Below are positions 7,210 to 15,900 of a stretch of DNA of 64,000 nucleotides, one piece after another. The DNA is taken from NCBI RefSeq assembly GCF_020026915.1, contig NZ_JAINUY010000006.1, positions 186,001 through 250,000 of the forward strand, in the 5' to 3' direction. The notes under the pieces were generated by a model. It was given only the letters and a program-made list of their open reading frames with translations. It was not told where the DNA came from and did not search any database. The position numbers and the translations under genes were made by a program. Origin of the DNA: Flavobacterium potami (GTDB lineage: Bacteria; Bacteroidota; Bacteroidia; Flavobacteriales; Flavobacteriaceae). The first letter of the stretch is position 1. Every line of letters begins with the position of its first letter.

Positions 7210-8769
7210 ATGCCTAAAGAACTTTTACTTCAAGTTACACCGGAAATTGCTGCAAACGAATCATTGCTAAAAGAACATTTGTCTAAGCAGATTAAAGTTT
7301 CTGCTCAAGAAATTCAGCATGTTTCTATTTTAAAACGCTCGATTGATGCACGTCAGAAAGCGATTAAAATCAATTTGAAAGTTCTTATTTATTTAAAAGG
7401 CGAACCATTTCAAGAAACTAAATTGGAACTTCCTATATATAAAGATGTTTCGAATGCACAAGAAGTTATTGTGGTTGGAGCAGGTCCAGCTGGACTTTTT
7501 GCGGCTTTGCAATTAATTGAATTAGGTTTAAAGCCAATTGTTCTTGAAAGAGGAAAAGATGTTCGTGGCCGTCGTCGCGATTTAAAAGCAATCAATCGCG
7601 AACATATCGTAAACGAAGATTCTAATTATTGTTTTGGTGAAGGAGGAGCAGGAACGTATTCTGACGGAAAGTTATATACGCGTTCAAAAAAACGTGGCGA
7701 CGTTACTAGAATTTTGGAACTTTTGGTGGCTTTTGGTGCTTCCGAAGATATTTTGGTAGAAGCGCATCCACATATTGGAACCAATAAATTGCCTAAAATT
7801 ATTGAAGATATTCGAAATAAAATCCGAGAGTTTGGTGGTCAGGTTTTGTTTGAAACTAGAGTCGATGATATTCTGGTAAAGAATAATGAAGTTGAAGGAA
7901 TCGTAACACAGAACGGAGATAAAATTCACGCCAACAAATTGATCTTGGCAACTGGACATTCGGCGCGTGATATTTTTGAATTATTAGATAAAAAGAAAAT
8001 ATTAATAGAAGCAAAACCTTTTGCTTTGGGAGTTCGTGCAGAACATGCTCAGGAATTAATTGACAGTATTCAATACAGCTGTGATTTCCGCGGAGAACAT
8101 TTGCCACCAGCGCCATATTCCATCGTAAAACAAGTTAACGGTCGCGGAATGTATTCGTTCTGTATGTGTCCAGGTGGTGTAATTGCGCCATGTGCGACAA
8201 GTCCTGGCGAAGTAGTTACAAATGGTTGGTCGCCATCTAAACGTGATCAATCAACAGCAAATTCTGGAATTGTTGTGGAGTTGAAATTAGAAGATTTCAA
8301 ACCTTTTGCAAAATTCGGAGCTTTGGCTGGAATGGAATTTCAAAAAAGCATCGAACAAAAAGCTTGGCATTTGGCAGGAGAAACTCAAAAAGCTCCTGCT
8401 CAAAGAATGATTGATTTTACAAAAAGTAAAGTTTCATCAGATATTCCGAAAACTTCGTATGTTCCAGGAACTACTTCGGTTGAATTGGGACAGGTTTTTC
8501 CAGGATTTTTAACTCAGATTATGCGTCAGGGTTTTCAGGATTTTGGAAAATCAATGAAGGGGTATTTAACTAATGAAGCCATTTTGCACGCGCCGGAAAG
8601 CAGAACGTCATCGCCCGTTAGAATTCCGAGAGACCCAATGACTTTAGAGCATTTACAAATCAAAGGTTTATATCCTTGCGGAGAGGGTGCGGGTTATGCG
8701 GGCGGAATCATTTCTGCGGCAATTGATGGCGAAAAATGTGCCTTGATGATTGCGGAATCCTTGAAATAA
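7210..8769 (+). CDS. uncharacterised FAD-dependent dehydrogenase (COG2509 family)
   Basis: The 519-residue cytoplasmic flavoprotein has an N-terminal domain of about 85 residues, then a dinucleotide-binding motif VIVVGAGPAGLFAALQL (about 87-103). The second family block YCFGEGGAGTYSDGKLYTR contacts the flavin. The phrases AEHAQELIDSIQY, MCPGGVIAPCATSPGEVVTNG and GLYPCGEGAGYAGGIISAA at the C-terminus are diagnostic for this broadly conserved but unassigned dehydrogenase family. The substrate is unknown. It is a single gene with a TACTTTTG -7 box about 48 bp ahead of the ATG. Confidence 0.9.
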   Translation: MPKELLLQVTPEIAANESLLKEHLSKQIKVSAQEIQHVSILKRSIDARQKAIKINLKVLIYLKGEPFQETKLELPIYKDVSNAQEVIVVGAGPAGLFAALQLIELGLKPIVLERGKDVRGRRRDLKAINREHIVNEDSNYCFGEGGAGTYSDGKLYTRSKKRGDVTRILELLVAFGASEDILVEAHPHIGTNKLPKIIEDIRNKIREFGGQVLFETRVDDILVKNNEVEGIVTQNGDKIHANKLILATGHSARDIFELLDKKKILIEAKPFALGVRAEHAQELIDSIQYSCDFRGEHLPPAPYSIVKQVNGRGMYSFCMCPGGVIAPCATSPGEVVTNGWSPSKRDQSTANSGIVVELKLEDFKPFAKFGALAGMEFQKSIEQKAWHLAGETQKAPAQRMIDFTKSKVSSDIPKTSYVPGTTSVELGQVFPGFLTQIMRQGFQDFGKSMKGYLTNEAILHAPESRTSSPVRIPRDPMTLEHLQIKGLYPCGEGAGYAGGIISAAIDGEKCALMIAESLK

Positions 8770-8844
8770 TTGGCTTCGCGTTTTTCATGTAGTAAAAAGA
8801 TTGTTATCTTAGTATTCTGATTTTAATAGAATATTCCCCCAAAG

Positions 8845-9546
8845 ATGACCATACAAGAAATCGAAAAAAAATACGGATTTGAATTTCCGCTCTTATACAA
8901 ACAGTTAGATGCAGACGGCATGCTAGATGTCGGAGAATACGGCCCAAGTTGGTATACAGAGGTTTATCCTACTTTAAAAGAGAATCCGCCTTTATTGTTG
9001 CATTCGTATGATTTTGAATCGCTGAATTTGAAATCTGTAGCTGAAGAAATCGAAGAACTTCAAGATCCAGAAGATTATCGTAACATTAATCCAGAATTTA
9101 AGTTTATTCCGTTTGCCAAAAGCGGCGGCGGCGATCATTATTGCTTTTTCTTAAACGAAGAAAATGATGGAGATGTGCCAATTGTTTTTGTTTGGCACGA
9201 CATGAATGAAGTCAATTATTTGGCAAAAAATCTTCAGGATTTTATCTTCAAAGTTTTGTTGATTGATATGTCGAAGCAAGATACTTACAACGAACTAAGT
9301 GACGAGGAATTTAGAGAAGATCTTGAATCTGTTTTTAAATCACATAAAAAATATTTAACCGATCGCCAGAATTCGATTTTAGAGGAAATTTCACAAAGAG
9401 AAATTATCGATTATGAAATACATGTTTCTCCCAAAATTGTGGAATCGGCGAGAGGATTATTAACAGATCACGAATTAGAATCGATCGTAAATGAAGAAAT
9501 TCCTTTCGATAAAATGAATCAAAGCTTTAAATATTCTAACGATTAG
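8845..9546 (+). CDS. SMI1/KNR4 (SUKH superfamily) protein
   Basis: The 233-residue soluble protein has an N-terminal SUKH domain: EIEKKYGFEFPLLYKQL opens the domain, FIPFAKSGGGDHYCF matches its central G-rich strand, and PIVFVWHDMNEV follows. The C-terminal 80 residues are charged and helical. SUKH proteins often act as immunity factors for contact-dependent or polymorphic toxins, but many are stand-alone. No toxin, Rhs or secretion gene is visible here. The next gene, a probable DUF6630 protein, starts 20 bp downstream and is very likely in the same operon, so the two may work together. Confidence 0.75.
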   Translation: MTIQEIEKKYGFEFPLLYKQLDADGMLDVGEYGPSWYTEVYPTLKENPPLLLHSYDFESLNLKSVAEEIEELQDPEDYRNINPEFKFIPFAKSGGGDHYCFFLNEENDGDVPIVFVWHDMNEVNYLAKNLQDFIFKVLLIDMSKQDTYNELSDEEFREDLESVFKSHKKYLTDRQNSILEEISQREIIDYEIHVSPKIVESARGLLTDHELESIVNEEIPFDKMNQSFKYSND

Positions 9547-9565
9547 TTTAAAAATAAAATTTTTT

Positions 9566-10651
9566 ATGAGCTTTTTCTCCAATTTATTCGGTCGTAATAA
9601 CGATCCAAAATCCATAATTTCTTTCGATGTTATAAATCCGATTTATTCGTATTTATATAATGAACAGGCAAGTTTAGAATTTAAAGTAAAAGGAATTCAG
9701 GAGAATGTAATGGTCAATCTTTTCTACTTTCCGGGTTCATTAGATCATGAAGAAGGAAATGCAGAAATTAAAAAAGCGGGTTTTAATAATTCTTATGAGG
9801 TTTTAAATGAGCTTTACAAGAAAATGAATATTGGAACTCTTTCAGACGAAATGATCCAAGAAGGTTTAGAATACGATTTTATACACATTCAGTTTTATTC
9901 GGAACCTACTGTAGAAGAAAAAAAGTTCTTTAAACGCTCTATTAAAAATTTCGTAATCTTTTTTTGCAGTACTAATAGTTTAGAAATCAATGATTTTAGG
10001 ATGCTATATTCGGGAAAACATTTTTACGATTATACCAAAGGGTTATTGGAAAGTGAAGTAATAGATGCCAATAATCCGAAGAATGAAAGTGAGGAAATAG
10101 GAATAAAAGATTTTAAGTTGGTTTTGCAGGGAATCTGCCAATATTTAAATATCGAAATTTCAAAAACAGTCGAACTTCCTTCAACTGAAAATTTGGTACA
10201 AAGCGAAGAAGTAACCGAAGAAATTTTTCAGGAATTTATAAAATTAGTTTCTAGAGAAAATATTGAAGAAAAAGAATTAAAAAAAGAAGCTAAAAAGCTG
10301 TTTAAAAACTTCAATAAACCAGAAGATGATTATGATGAAATTATTGAAGATCATTTCGCTTTTTTTGAAAGTATCGATGCCTGGAACAGCGACTGGAAAT
10401 TTGATCCCGAAGATGCAGAATATTTTATTTCAGATTTAATTGGTGAAGATTTTACATTCGATTATCCAGAAGAAACCTATAGTCATGATTTGTTTCCGTA
10501 TATTCAATCGGCTTTAGAAAAACAAAATTTAGAATTGATGAGTTTTGATACAAAGGGAGATAATTATCTGTTTTTTGTAGTCAATAAAGAGGATGTAAAT
10601 AGGATTTTAGAATTGTCTGAATTGATAAAAATTGAAGTGGATCAATTATAA
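9566..10651 (+). CDS. hypothetical acidic protein, probable DUF6630 C-terminal domain
   Basis: This 361-residue soluble acidic protein has no signal peptide. Residues 1-190 form a region I do not recognise. The last 150 residues, with AFFESIDAWNSDWKFDPEDA, FDYPEETYSHDLFPYIQ and SFDTKGDNYLFFVVN, resemble what I remember as DUF6630, a family with no assigned function. It is coupled to the SUKH gene 20 bp upstream. The gene ends at a 22-bp perfect hairpin shared with the convergent aminopeptidase gene. A two-gene SUKH/DUF6630 cassette could be an orphan immunity pair or a regulatory pair; nothing in the sequence decides this. Confidence 0.55.
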   Translation: MSFFSNLFGRNNDPKSIISFDVINPIYSYLYNEQASLEFKVKGIQENVMVNLFYFPGSLDHEEGNAEIKKAGFNNSYEVLNELYKKMNIGTLSDEMIQEGLEYDFIHIQFYSEPTVEEKKFFKRSIKNFVIFFCSTNSLEINDFRMLYSGKHFYDYTKGLLESEVIDANNPKNESEEIGIKDFKLVLQGICQYLNIEISKTVELPSTENLVQSEEVTEEIFQEFIKLVSRENIEEKELKKEAKKLFKNFNKPEDDYDEIIEDHFAFFESIDAWNSDWKFDPEDAEYFISDLIGEDFTFDYPEETYSHDLFPYIQSALEKQNLELMSFDTKGDNYLFFVVNKEDVNRILELSELIKIEVDQL

Positions 10652-10715
10652 TTTTTTTCCGCCACGAATTCACAAATTTTATATTAACAATTCGTGAATT
10701 CGTGGCGGAAAAAAA
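10652..10715. terminator. bidirectional terminator, 22-bp perfect hairpin
   Basis: The left arm 10652-10673 (seven T, then CCGCCACGAATTCAC) is the exact reverse complement of 10694-10715, with a 20-nt loop. Each strand ends in a T-run after the stem, so it can stop both the DUF6630-type gene (+) and the aminopeptidase gene (-). The GCCACGAATT core recurs near 60614 and, in variant form, near 51720-51735, so the terminator is built from a dispersed repeat. Confidence 0.85.
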
Positions 10716-10717
10716 AA

Positions 10718-12133
10718 CTATATTTTAGGAAATTTCATTTCGTTAAAAGTACTTTTTTGTTTAGCTAACGCTTCAATATCTTGCCATTTTCTTGGAGATT
10801 CGGCAGATAGATTTTCATAAGAATCTTTAAGCATTAAAATATCGTCTTCGATACGAACGCCAATATTCCACCATTTTTTATCACATTTACTGTTTGCCGG
10901 AATATAAATTCCAGGTTCAACAGTAAGAATCATGTTTTCTTTAATTAGAGTCTGAGGTCCATTATAATTTCCTTTGTCGTGAACATCTAAACCAAGAAAA
11001 TGCGAGCAGGAGTGCGGATAGTATAATCTCACATCTTTTGGATCTGTAATAATCCCTAATTTAATCAAACCTTTTGCTATGACATCTTTGGCAGTTTCAT
11101 TCAAAGCAACTAGCGGAGTTCCTGCTTTGCAGATTTTAAAAACTGCTTCTTGTGCATCATAAACAATTTGATAAATTGCTTTTTGTTCCTCAGTAAATTT
11201 TCCATTTGCTGGAACTGTTCGCGTTACATCTGCAGAATACCCATGATATTCTGACCCAACATCCATCAATAATAATTGATTGTCAATTTTTGTTGCATTG
11301 TTTTCTCCATAATGCAAAATACATCCGTTTGCTCCGGCGCCAACAATCGGCGGATAACCTTCGCCTTCTGCGCCATAATGTCTGTGAATGTAGGCGTGAA
11401 TTCCGTCTGCTTCGTTTTCGCTCATATCAGGACCAACCGCTTTCATGACTTCATTGTGTGCAATACAGGAAAGTTTTACACTTTTTCGCATTAACTCTAA
11501 TTCTTCGGGAGTTTTGATTTCTCTCAATGAACTGCTAATGTTGTAGAAAAGTTCATTTGCTGTATCATTTTCTGCTGTAATTGAAGCTTTAGATTTGAAT
11601 GTTTCGATCAATCCACCCAAATCAGAACCACTTTTATTATTGTCAATATCCGTTGGAATTTTATCATAAATTAATTGACTGAATTTTTTAAAGTCGATGG
11701 CAAAAGCATTAAAATCTTTTCCGTTATAAACTGTTTTAAAACCCAATTTAGATTTTGCACCTTCAACGCCCAAGCGTCTTCCTGTCCAGGTTTCTTTGGC
11801 TGCATTTCTTTCACGTACAAAAAGTATTTCATTGTAAGTTTCGCTTCCTGTTGTTTGATTTTCTTTAAAAAGCAATAAAACAGCATCAGGTTCTTTGTAG
11901 CCCGTCAAATAATACATATCGGGATTTTGATGAAAATTATAATTGATGTCTCTTGAGAAGACTCTTTCAGGATAGGAAAAAACAACTGCGACAGAATTAG
12001 CGGGCATCAAAGCTCTGAATGCTTCACGTCTTCCTTGATGAAATTCTTTTGAAAGATAATCGGTAGGCAGATTTTCCTGTGATTGAACTGAAAAAGTAAA
12101 TGTAAAGACAAACAATAATAACAATTGTTTCAT
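10718..12133 (-). CDS. exported Xaa-Pro aminopeptidase (M24B, aminopeptidase P)
   Basis: The 471-residue protein has a cleavable signal peptide (MKQLLLLFVFTFTFSVQS, then Q). An N-terminal creatinase-like domain is followed by the pita-bread catalytic domain from about residue 200. Metal ligands are visible in LLMDVGSEYHGYSADVTRT (the two Asp), the SHFLGLDVHD histidine, TVEPGIYIP (Glu) and IGVRIEDD (Glu). The enzyme removes N-terminal residues before proline, here probably from peptides in the periplasm. The signal peptide separates it from the usual cytoplasmic PepP. It is a monocistronic gene. Confidence 0.92.
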   Translation of the reverse strand: MKQLLLLFVFTFTFSVQSQENLPTDYLSKEFHQGRREAFRALMPANSVAVVFSYPERVFSRDINYNFHQNPDMYYLTGYKEPDAVLLLFKENQTTGSETYNEILFVRERNAAKETWTGRRLGVEGAKSKLGFKTVYNGKDFNAFAIDFKKFSQLIYDKIPTDIDNNKSGSDLGGLIETFKSKASITAENDTANELFYNISSSLREIKTPEELELMRKSVKLSCIAHNEVMKAVGPDMSENEADGIHAYIHRHYGAEGEGYPPIVGAGANGCILHYGENNATKIDNQLLLMDVGSEYHGYSADVTRTVPANGKFTEEQKAIYQIVYDAQEAVFKICKAGTPLVALNETAKDVIAKGLIKLGIITDPKDVRLYYPHSCSHFLGLDVHDKGNYNGPQTLIKENMILTVEPGIYIPANSKCDKKWWNIGVRIEDDILMLKDSYENLSAESPRKWQDIEALAKQKSTFNEMKFPKI

Positions 12134-12395
12134 TTTTTTGGTTTTTTGTTGATGATTTTTGGTTTTTTGATCTCTGCAAATTACAAAAAAAATGAAAAGA
12201 TAGTCTTGAATTTAAAAATTTGATTTATAGAATTTTAAGGAAAATGATGTAACTTAGATATCAGAAAATTAAGATTTATTACAGAATTTAAATTTTAATT
12301 GCCTTTAACGGGCACGAATATTGAGAAGTGAATCTTAAGAGGATAATTTTAATCTTCAAAAAACAAATAATAATCAATTTTTAAAAATACATTTT

Positions 12396-12833
12396 ATGAA
12401 AAAATACACACTTGCAGTCGTTTCAATTTTAACTTTATTATTTGCGTCATGTTCAGCATCAAAAACAGATAAAAGTGCAGGCGATCTATTTGGTGCAACT
12501 TGGGAACTAGAATATATTTCGGGACCAAGAATTGCTTTTGAAGGATTATATCCAAACAAAAAACCACAAATTACTTTTGACCAGAAAGAAACAAAAGTGT
12601 TTGGTAATAATGGATGTAACGGTTACAGCGCACCATATACATTAAACGGAAAATCTCTGACTTTTGGAGAGCCGGGGCCAACAACCATGATGTTTTGTGA
12701 AGGCGGAGGAGAACAACAGTTTTTACAGCAAATGAAAAAAATTACAAGCTACACTATTGATAAAGATGGAAAACTAATTTTAAATGAAGGCGATGTGGCA
12801 ATGATGCGATTTAAGAAAGTAGCGAAGCAATAA
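12396..12833 (+). CDS. META-domain lipoprotein (HslJ-like)
   Basis: The 145-residue protein has a lipoprotein signal ending in LFASC (Cys19), followed by a single META domain. Visible family features are TWELEYISG, PQITFDQKETKVFGNNGCN (strand with NGCN turn) and the closing GDVAMMRFKKV. META/HslJ proteins are small periplasmic or outer-membrane-attached beta proteins linked to heat-shock or antibiotic tolerance in some bacteria, but their biochemical role is not settled. It ends at a hairpin shared with the convergent msrA gene. Confidence 0.85.
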   Translation: MKKYTLAVVSILTLLFASCSASKTDKSAGDLFGATWELEYISGPRIAFEGLYPNKKPQITFDQKETKVFGNNGCNGYSAPYTLNGKSLTFGEPGPTTMMFCEGGGEQQFLQQMKKITSYTIDKDGKLILNEGDVAMMRFKKVAKQ

Positions 12834-12871
12834 TTTAGTATTGTCAAATTTGTCAAAGTTTCGGCGCATAA

Positions 12872-12902
12872 AAAAGGGAAATGATTAATTCATTTCCCTT
12901 TT
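12872..12902. terminator. bidirectional terminator
   Basis: The arms AAAAGGGAAATGA (12872-12884) and TCATTTCCCTTTT (12890-12902) are perfect complements around the 5-nt loop TTAAT. The stem separates the convergent META lipoprotein gene and msrA, and A/T runs on both sides suit termination in both directions. Confidence 0.85.
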
Positions 12903-12924
12903 CTGTTTTACAAATTGTATAATC

Positions 12925-13533
12925 TTATTTCTTTTTCAGTTTGTCTTTAAAAACCTTTTCAAACTTCTCTAATTTAGGCTGAATTACCATTTTACAATAC
13001 GGTTGATTTTTATTATTTGCATAGTAATTCTGATGGTAATCTTCAGCTTTGTAAAAAGCCTTAAAAGGTTCAACTTTAGTCACAATTGGGCTTTTGTAGA
13101 CTTTTGCTTTGTTCAATTCTGCTATAATGCTTTCTGCTGCTTTCTTTTGCTCAGCATTTTTATAAAAAATTACAGAACGATATTGTGTGCCAACATCTGC
13201 CCCTTGTCTGTTTAAAGTTGTCGGATCGTGAACCGTAAAGAAAACTTTAAAGATTTCGTTAATATCTGTCACAGTTTTATCATATGTAATCTGAACTACT
13301 TCGGCGTGACCTGTTTCTCCTGTGCAAACTTCCTCGTAAGTCGGGTTGGCAACTTTTCCTCCAGAAAAACCAGAAACAACAGATTTTACTCCGTCCAAAT
13401 TTTCGTAAACCGCTTCTACGCACCAATAACATCCTCCACCAAGCGTTATGGTTTCTAAGTTTGTTGCTTTTTTATTTTGTGAAATTCCCTTTAGCGAAAG
13501 CACTAAAAAGCATATTAAAAGTATCTTTTTCAT
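12925..13533 (-). CDS. msrA: exported peptide methionine-S-sulfoxide reductase MsrA
   Basis: The 202-residue protein has a signal peptide (MKKILLICFLVLSLKGIS, then Q) ahead of an MsrA domain. The active-site motif is GGGCYWCVEAVYE with catalytic Cys35; Tyr replaces the more common Phe in GCFWC. The downstream blocks VVSGFSGG, YEEVCTGETGHAE and FFTVHDPTTLNRQGADVGTQYRS are standard. It reduces the S form of methionine sulfoxide. It follows msrB by 6 bp in one operon, and both are exported, so together they form an envelope repair pair covering both diastereomers. Confidence 0.95.
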   Translation of the reverse strand: MKKILLICFLVLSLKGISQNKKATNLETITLGGGCYWCVEAVYENLDGVKSVVSGFSGGKVANPTYEEVCTGETGHAEVVQITYDKTVTDINEIFKVFFTVHDPTTLNRQGADVGTQYRSVIFYKNAEQKKAAESIIAELNKAKVYKSPIVTKVEPFKAFYKAEDYHQNYYANNKNQPYCKMVIQPKLEKFEKVFKDKLKKK

Positions 13534-13539
13534 AGTAAA

Positions 13540-14091
13540 TTATTTAGAATCTGGAATAAAATCAAGGGCTATTGAGTTCATGCAATAGCGTTTTCCGGTC
13601 GGCTCAGGACCGTCGTCGAATATGTGTCCTAGATGTCCGCCGCAACGCCCGCAAAGAGTCTCAGTTCGTTCCATTCCAATTGAATTATCTTCTTTGAAAA
13701 CAATACTTTTTTTATTGTCCTGTTCAAAGAAGCTTGGCCATCCGCAGCTGCTTGAAAATTTAGCTGTCGATCTAAAAAGTTTATTTCCGCAAGAAGCACA
13801 ATAATATGTTCCTTTTTCATCAGTATTCCAATATTTTCCTGTAAAAGGTCTTTCAGTATCTGCCTCACGCATTACGGCATAAACATCTGCAGGCAAAACC
13901 TTTTTCCATTCAGCGTCGGTCACATGTAATTTTGTGGTGTCTGTATTTGAATAGTAAGGATTTCCAGGTTTGCTAATTACATTTTCCATAGCGTTCGGTT
14001 TTACATATTTTTTGTTGTTTTGTCCGCAAGCCTGTAAGATAAAAAGCGGCAACAAAAAGCAAAGGCTTATAAATTGAGTTTTGGATTTCAT
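13540..14091 (-). CDS. msrB: lipoprotein peptide methionine-R-sulfoxide reductase MsrB
   Basis: With the ATG at 14091 the product has 183 residues; a longer frame would need a TTG two codons upstream and is less likely. The signal peptide ends in a lipobox ILQAC (Cys22), so the enzyme should be membrane-tethered in the periplasm. The MsrB domain shows the zinc cysteines in CASCG and CGRCGGHLGHIFDDGPEP and the catalytic cysteine in KRYCMNSIALDF. It reduces the R form of methionine sulfoxide. It lies directly ahead of msrA. A -7 box TATCTTTG on this strand (14163-14156) would give a leader of about 60 nt. Confidence 0.95.
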   Translation of the reverse strand: MKSKTQFISLCFLLPLFILQACGQNNKKYVKPNAMENVISKPGNPYYSNTDTTKLHVTDAEWKKVLPADVYAVMREADTERPFTGKYWNTDEKGTYYCASCGNKLFRSTAKFSSSCGWPSFFEQDNKKSIVFKEDNSIGMERTETLCGRCGGHLGHIFDDGPEPTGKRYCMNSIALDFIPDSK

Positions 14092-14422
14092 AAACAAATA
14101 GTTAAGTTTTAGATGTTATAATGGTATTCTTCAAGGCCTTTTTATATTTGTGTCTCAAAGATACGACTAGATTTAGCCTCGAAATACTGCGTTTTAAACA
14201 ATTCAGATTTTTTTAAGTGTGTTTTAACTTTTTATTAGTTACGTAAAATAGAACAATGTAGTTTTTATATCTTAATTTTAACAGCTTTTAATTTTTAAAC
14301 CGAATTTATTGTGTTGTAAATCAGAAAAGTAGAAATTGAAATAAAAGTTCAATTTTTTGCAATTGCAATTAGGATTTTTAAGCCATTTCTTTTTTCGTAT
14401 TTTTGTTTGCTTAAGAAGACTT
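14092..14422. other. promoter region between divergent msrB and idi
   Basis: The gap contains -7 boxes for both sides: TATCTTTG on the minus strand at 14163-14156 (msrB) and TATTTTTG on the plus strand at 14398-14405 (idi), the latter 17 bp before the idi ATG. No convincing -33 TTG lies at the usual distance for either. The rest is AT-rich with no supported gene. Confidence 0.5.
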
Positions 14423-14950
14423 ATGACAGAAGAAAACGTAATATTAGTTAACGAAAATGATGAGCAGATTGGTTTAATGCCAAAATTAGAAGCACATGAA
14501 AAAGCGCTTTTGCACCGTGCATTTTCAGTTTTTGTTTTAAATGAACAAAATGAAATCATGTTGCAGCAGCGAGCACATCAAAAATACCATTCTCCTCTAC
14601 TTTGGACAAATACTTGTTGCAGTCACCAGCGCGAGGGCGAAACCAACATTGAAGCAGGTAGCAGAAGATTGTTTGAAGAAATGGGATTTAAAACGGAATT
14701 GAAAGAGCTGTTTCATTTTATTTATAAAGCACCTTTCGATAACGGATTAACGGAGCATGAGTTAGATCATGTCATGATTGGATATTACAATGAAAATCCA
14801 GACATCAACACAGAAGAAGTCGAGGCCTGGAAATGGATGAAAATTGAAGATGTAAAAACAGATATTCAGAAACAGCCCGAAATATATACCGTTTGGTTTA
14901 AAATTATTTTTGATGAATTTTATCATTATTTAGAAGATCATAAACTTTAA
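14423..14950 (+). CDS. idi: isopentenyl-diphosphate delta-isomerase, type 1
   Basis: The 175-residue Nudix-fold enzyme interconverts IPP and DMAPP, the C5 units for menaquinone, undecaprenyl carrier and carotenoids. I chose the ATG at 14423 (MTEENVILVNENDEQIG); an in-frame extension to 14357 is AT-rich and would cover the -7 box. Family features are HRAFSVFVLN, LWTNTCCSHQREGET with the active-site cysteine, the Nudix-like GSRRLFEEMGF, and the glutamate-rich segment near ELDHVMIGYY and EVEAWKWM. The active site needs Mg and Zn. It is the first gene of a run idi-queD-bcp with small gaps. Confidence 0.95.
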   Translation: MTEENVILVNENDEQIGLMPKLEAHEKALLHRAFSVFVLNEQNEIMLQQRAHQKYHSPLLWTNTCCSHQREGETNIEAGSRRLFEEMGFKTELKELFHFIYKAPFDNGLTEHELDHVMIGYYNENPDINTEEVEAWKWMKIEDVKTDIQKQPEIYTVWFKIIFDEFYHYLEDHKL

Positions 14951-14973
14951 TCCAGACCAACCAAAAACCTAGA

Positions 14974-15384
14974 ATGAGAGTAACCATATCAAGAAAAGCA
15001 CATTTTAATGCTGCACATCGACTACATCGAAAGGATTGGTCATTTGAAAAAAACGATGCTGTTTTTGGAAAATGCAATAATCCCAACTTTCACGGTCATA
15101 ATTATGGTTTAACAGTAAGCGTTACAGGAAAAATTGACCCCGAAACTGGTTTTGTTTTAGATGTGAAAGTATTAGCGGATATTATACGTGAAGAAGTAGA
15201 AATTCCGTTTGATCACAAAAATCTGAATCTGGATGTTCCAGAATTTGCAGATTTGAATCCGACCGCAGAAAATATTGCTGTTGTGATATGGAATAAAATT
15301 AGACAAAGAATTCACGCCGATTTTGATTTAGAAGTCGTTTTGAACGAAACGGAACGCAATTTTGTAACTTATAAAGGAGAATAA
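14974..15384 (+). CDS. queD: 6-carboxytetrahydropterin synthase QueD / PTPS family
   Basis: The 136-residue T-fold enzyme has the zinc histidines in FNAAHRLH and NFHGHNYGL, a cysteine in FGKCNNPNFHGH at the catalytic position, and DHKNLNLD leading to the conserved glutamate region. QueD makes 6-carboxytetrahydropterin for queuosine. The closely related PTPS acts in biopterin synthesis and cannot be fully excluded from sequence alone. The gene lies 23 bp after idi and 2 bp before the peroxiredoxin gene. This looks like an operon of convenience: the three enzymes share no pathway. Confidence 0.85.
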   Translation: MRVTISRKAHFNAAHRLHRKDWSFEKNDAVFGKCNNPNFHGHNYGLTVSVTGKIDPETGFVLDVKVLADIIREEVEIPFDHKNLNLDVPEFADLNPTAENIAVVIWNKIRQRIHADFDLEVVLNETERNFVTYKGE

Positions 15385-15386
15385 AA

Positions 15387-15845
15387 ATGTCATTAAAAAT
15401 AGGAGATATTGTTCCGAATTTTACTGCGAAAGACAACAATGGAGAACTTTTTGAAAGCCAAAGTGTTTTAGGAAGAAAACCGCTGGTTATTTATTTTTAC
15501 CCAAAAGATAATACGCCAGGTTGTACAACTGAAGCCTGCAGTTTTCGGGATCAATACGAAGATTTTAAGGATTTGGGAGCAGAGGTAATCGGGATTAGCA
15601 GTGATAGTGTAAAATCACATCATAAGTTTGCTGCTAAATACAAGTTGCCTTTTATTTTGCTTTCAGATCAGGATAAAAGATTAAGAAAGCTTTTTGGAGT
15701 TCGAAATAATTTGTTCGGATTACTTCCAGGACGCGTTACCTATATTATAGATAAAAATGGTTTGGTAATTTCGATATTTGATAGCGTAAATGCAGCAAAA
15801 CATATTCCGAAAGCCTTAGAAACCGTAAAAGAATTAGTACTATAG
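15387..15845 (+). CDS. bcp: thioredoxin-dependent thiol peroxidase (BCP-type peroxiredoxin)
   Basis: The 152-residue cytoplasmic peroxiredoxin has the peroxidatic motif FYPKDNTPGCTTEACSFRD: Cys of PGCT is the peroxidatic residue and the second cysteine five positions on is the usual BCP resolving residue. The later GISSDSVKSHHKFAAKYKLPF and the conserved Arg in GRVTYIID are typical. It reduces hydroperoxides using thioredoxin. It starts 2 bp after the queD stop, so translation is likely coupled. Confidence 0.94.
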   Translation: MSLKIGDIVPNFTAKDNNGELFESQSVLGRKPLVIYFYPKDNTPGCTTEACSFRDQYEDFKDLGAEVIGISSDSVKSHHKFAAKYKLPFILLSDQDKRLRKLFGVRNNLFGLLPGRVTYIIDKNGLVISIFDSVNAAKHIPKALETVKELVL

Positions 15846-15900
15846 ATTAAAGAAATAGTATCGCACATAATTAATTAAACCTAATATATTAGCCTAAAAA

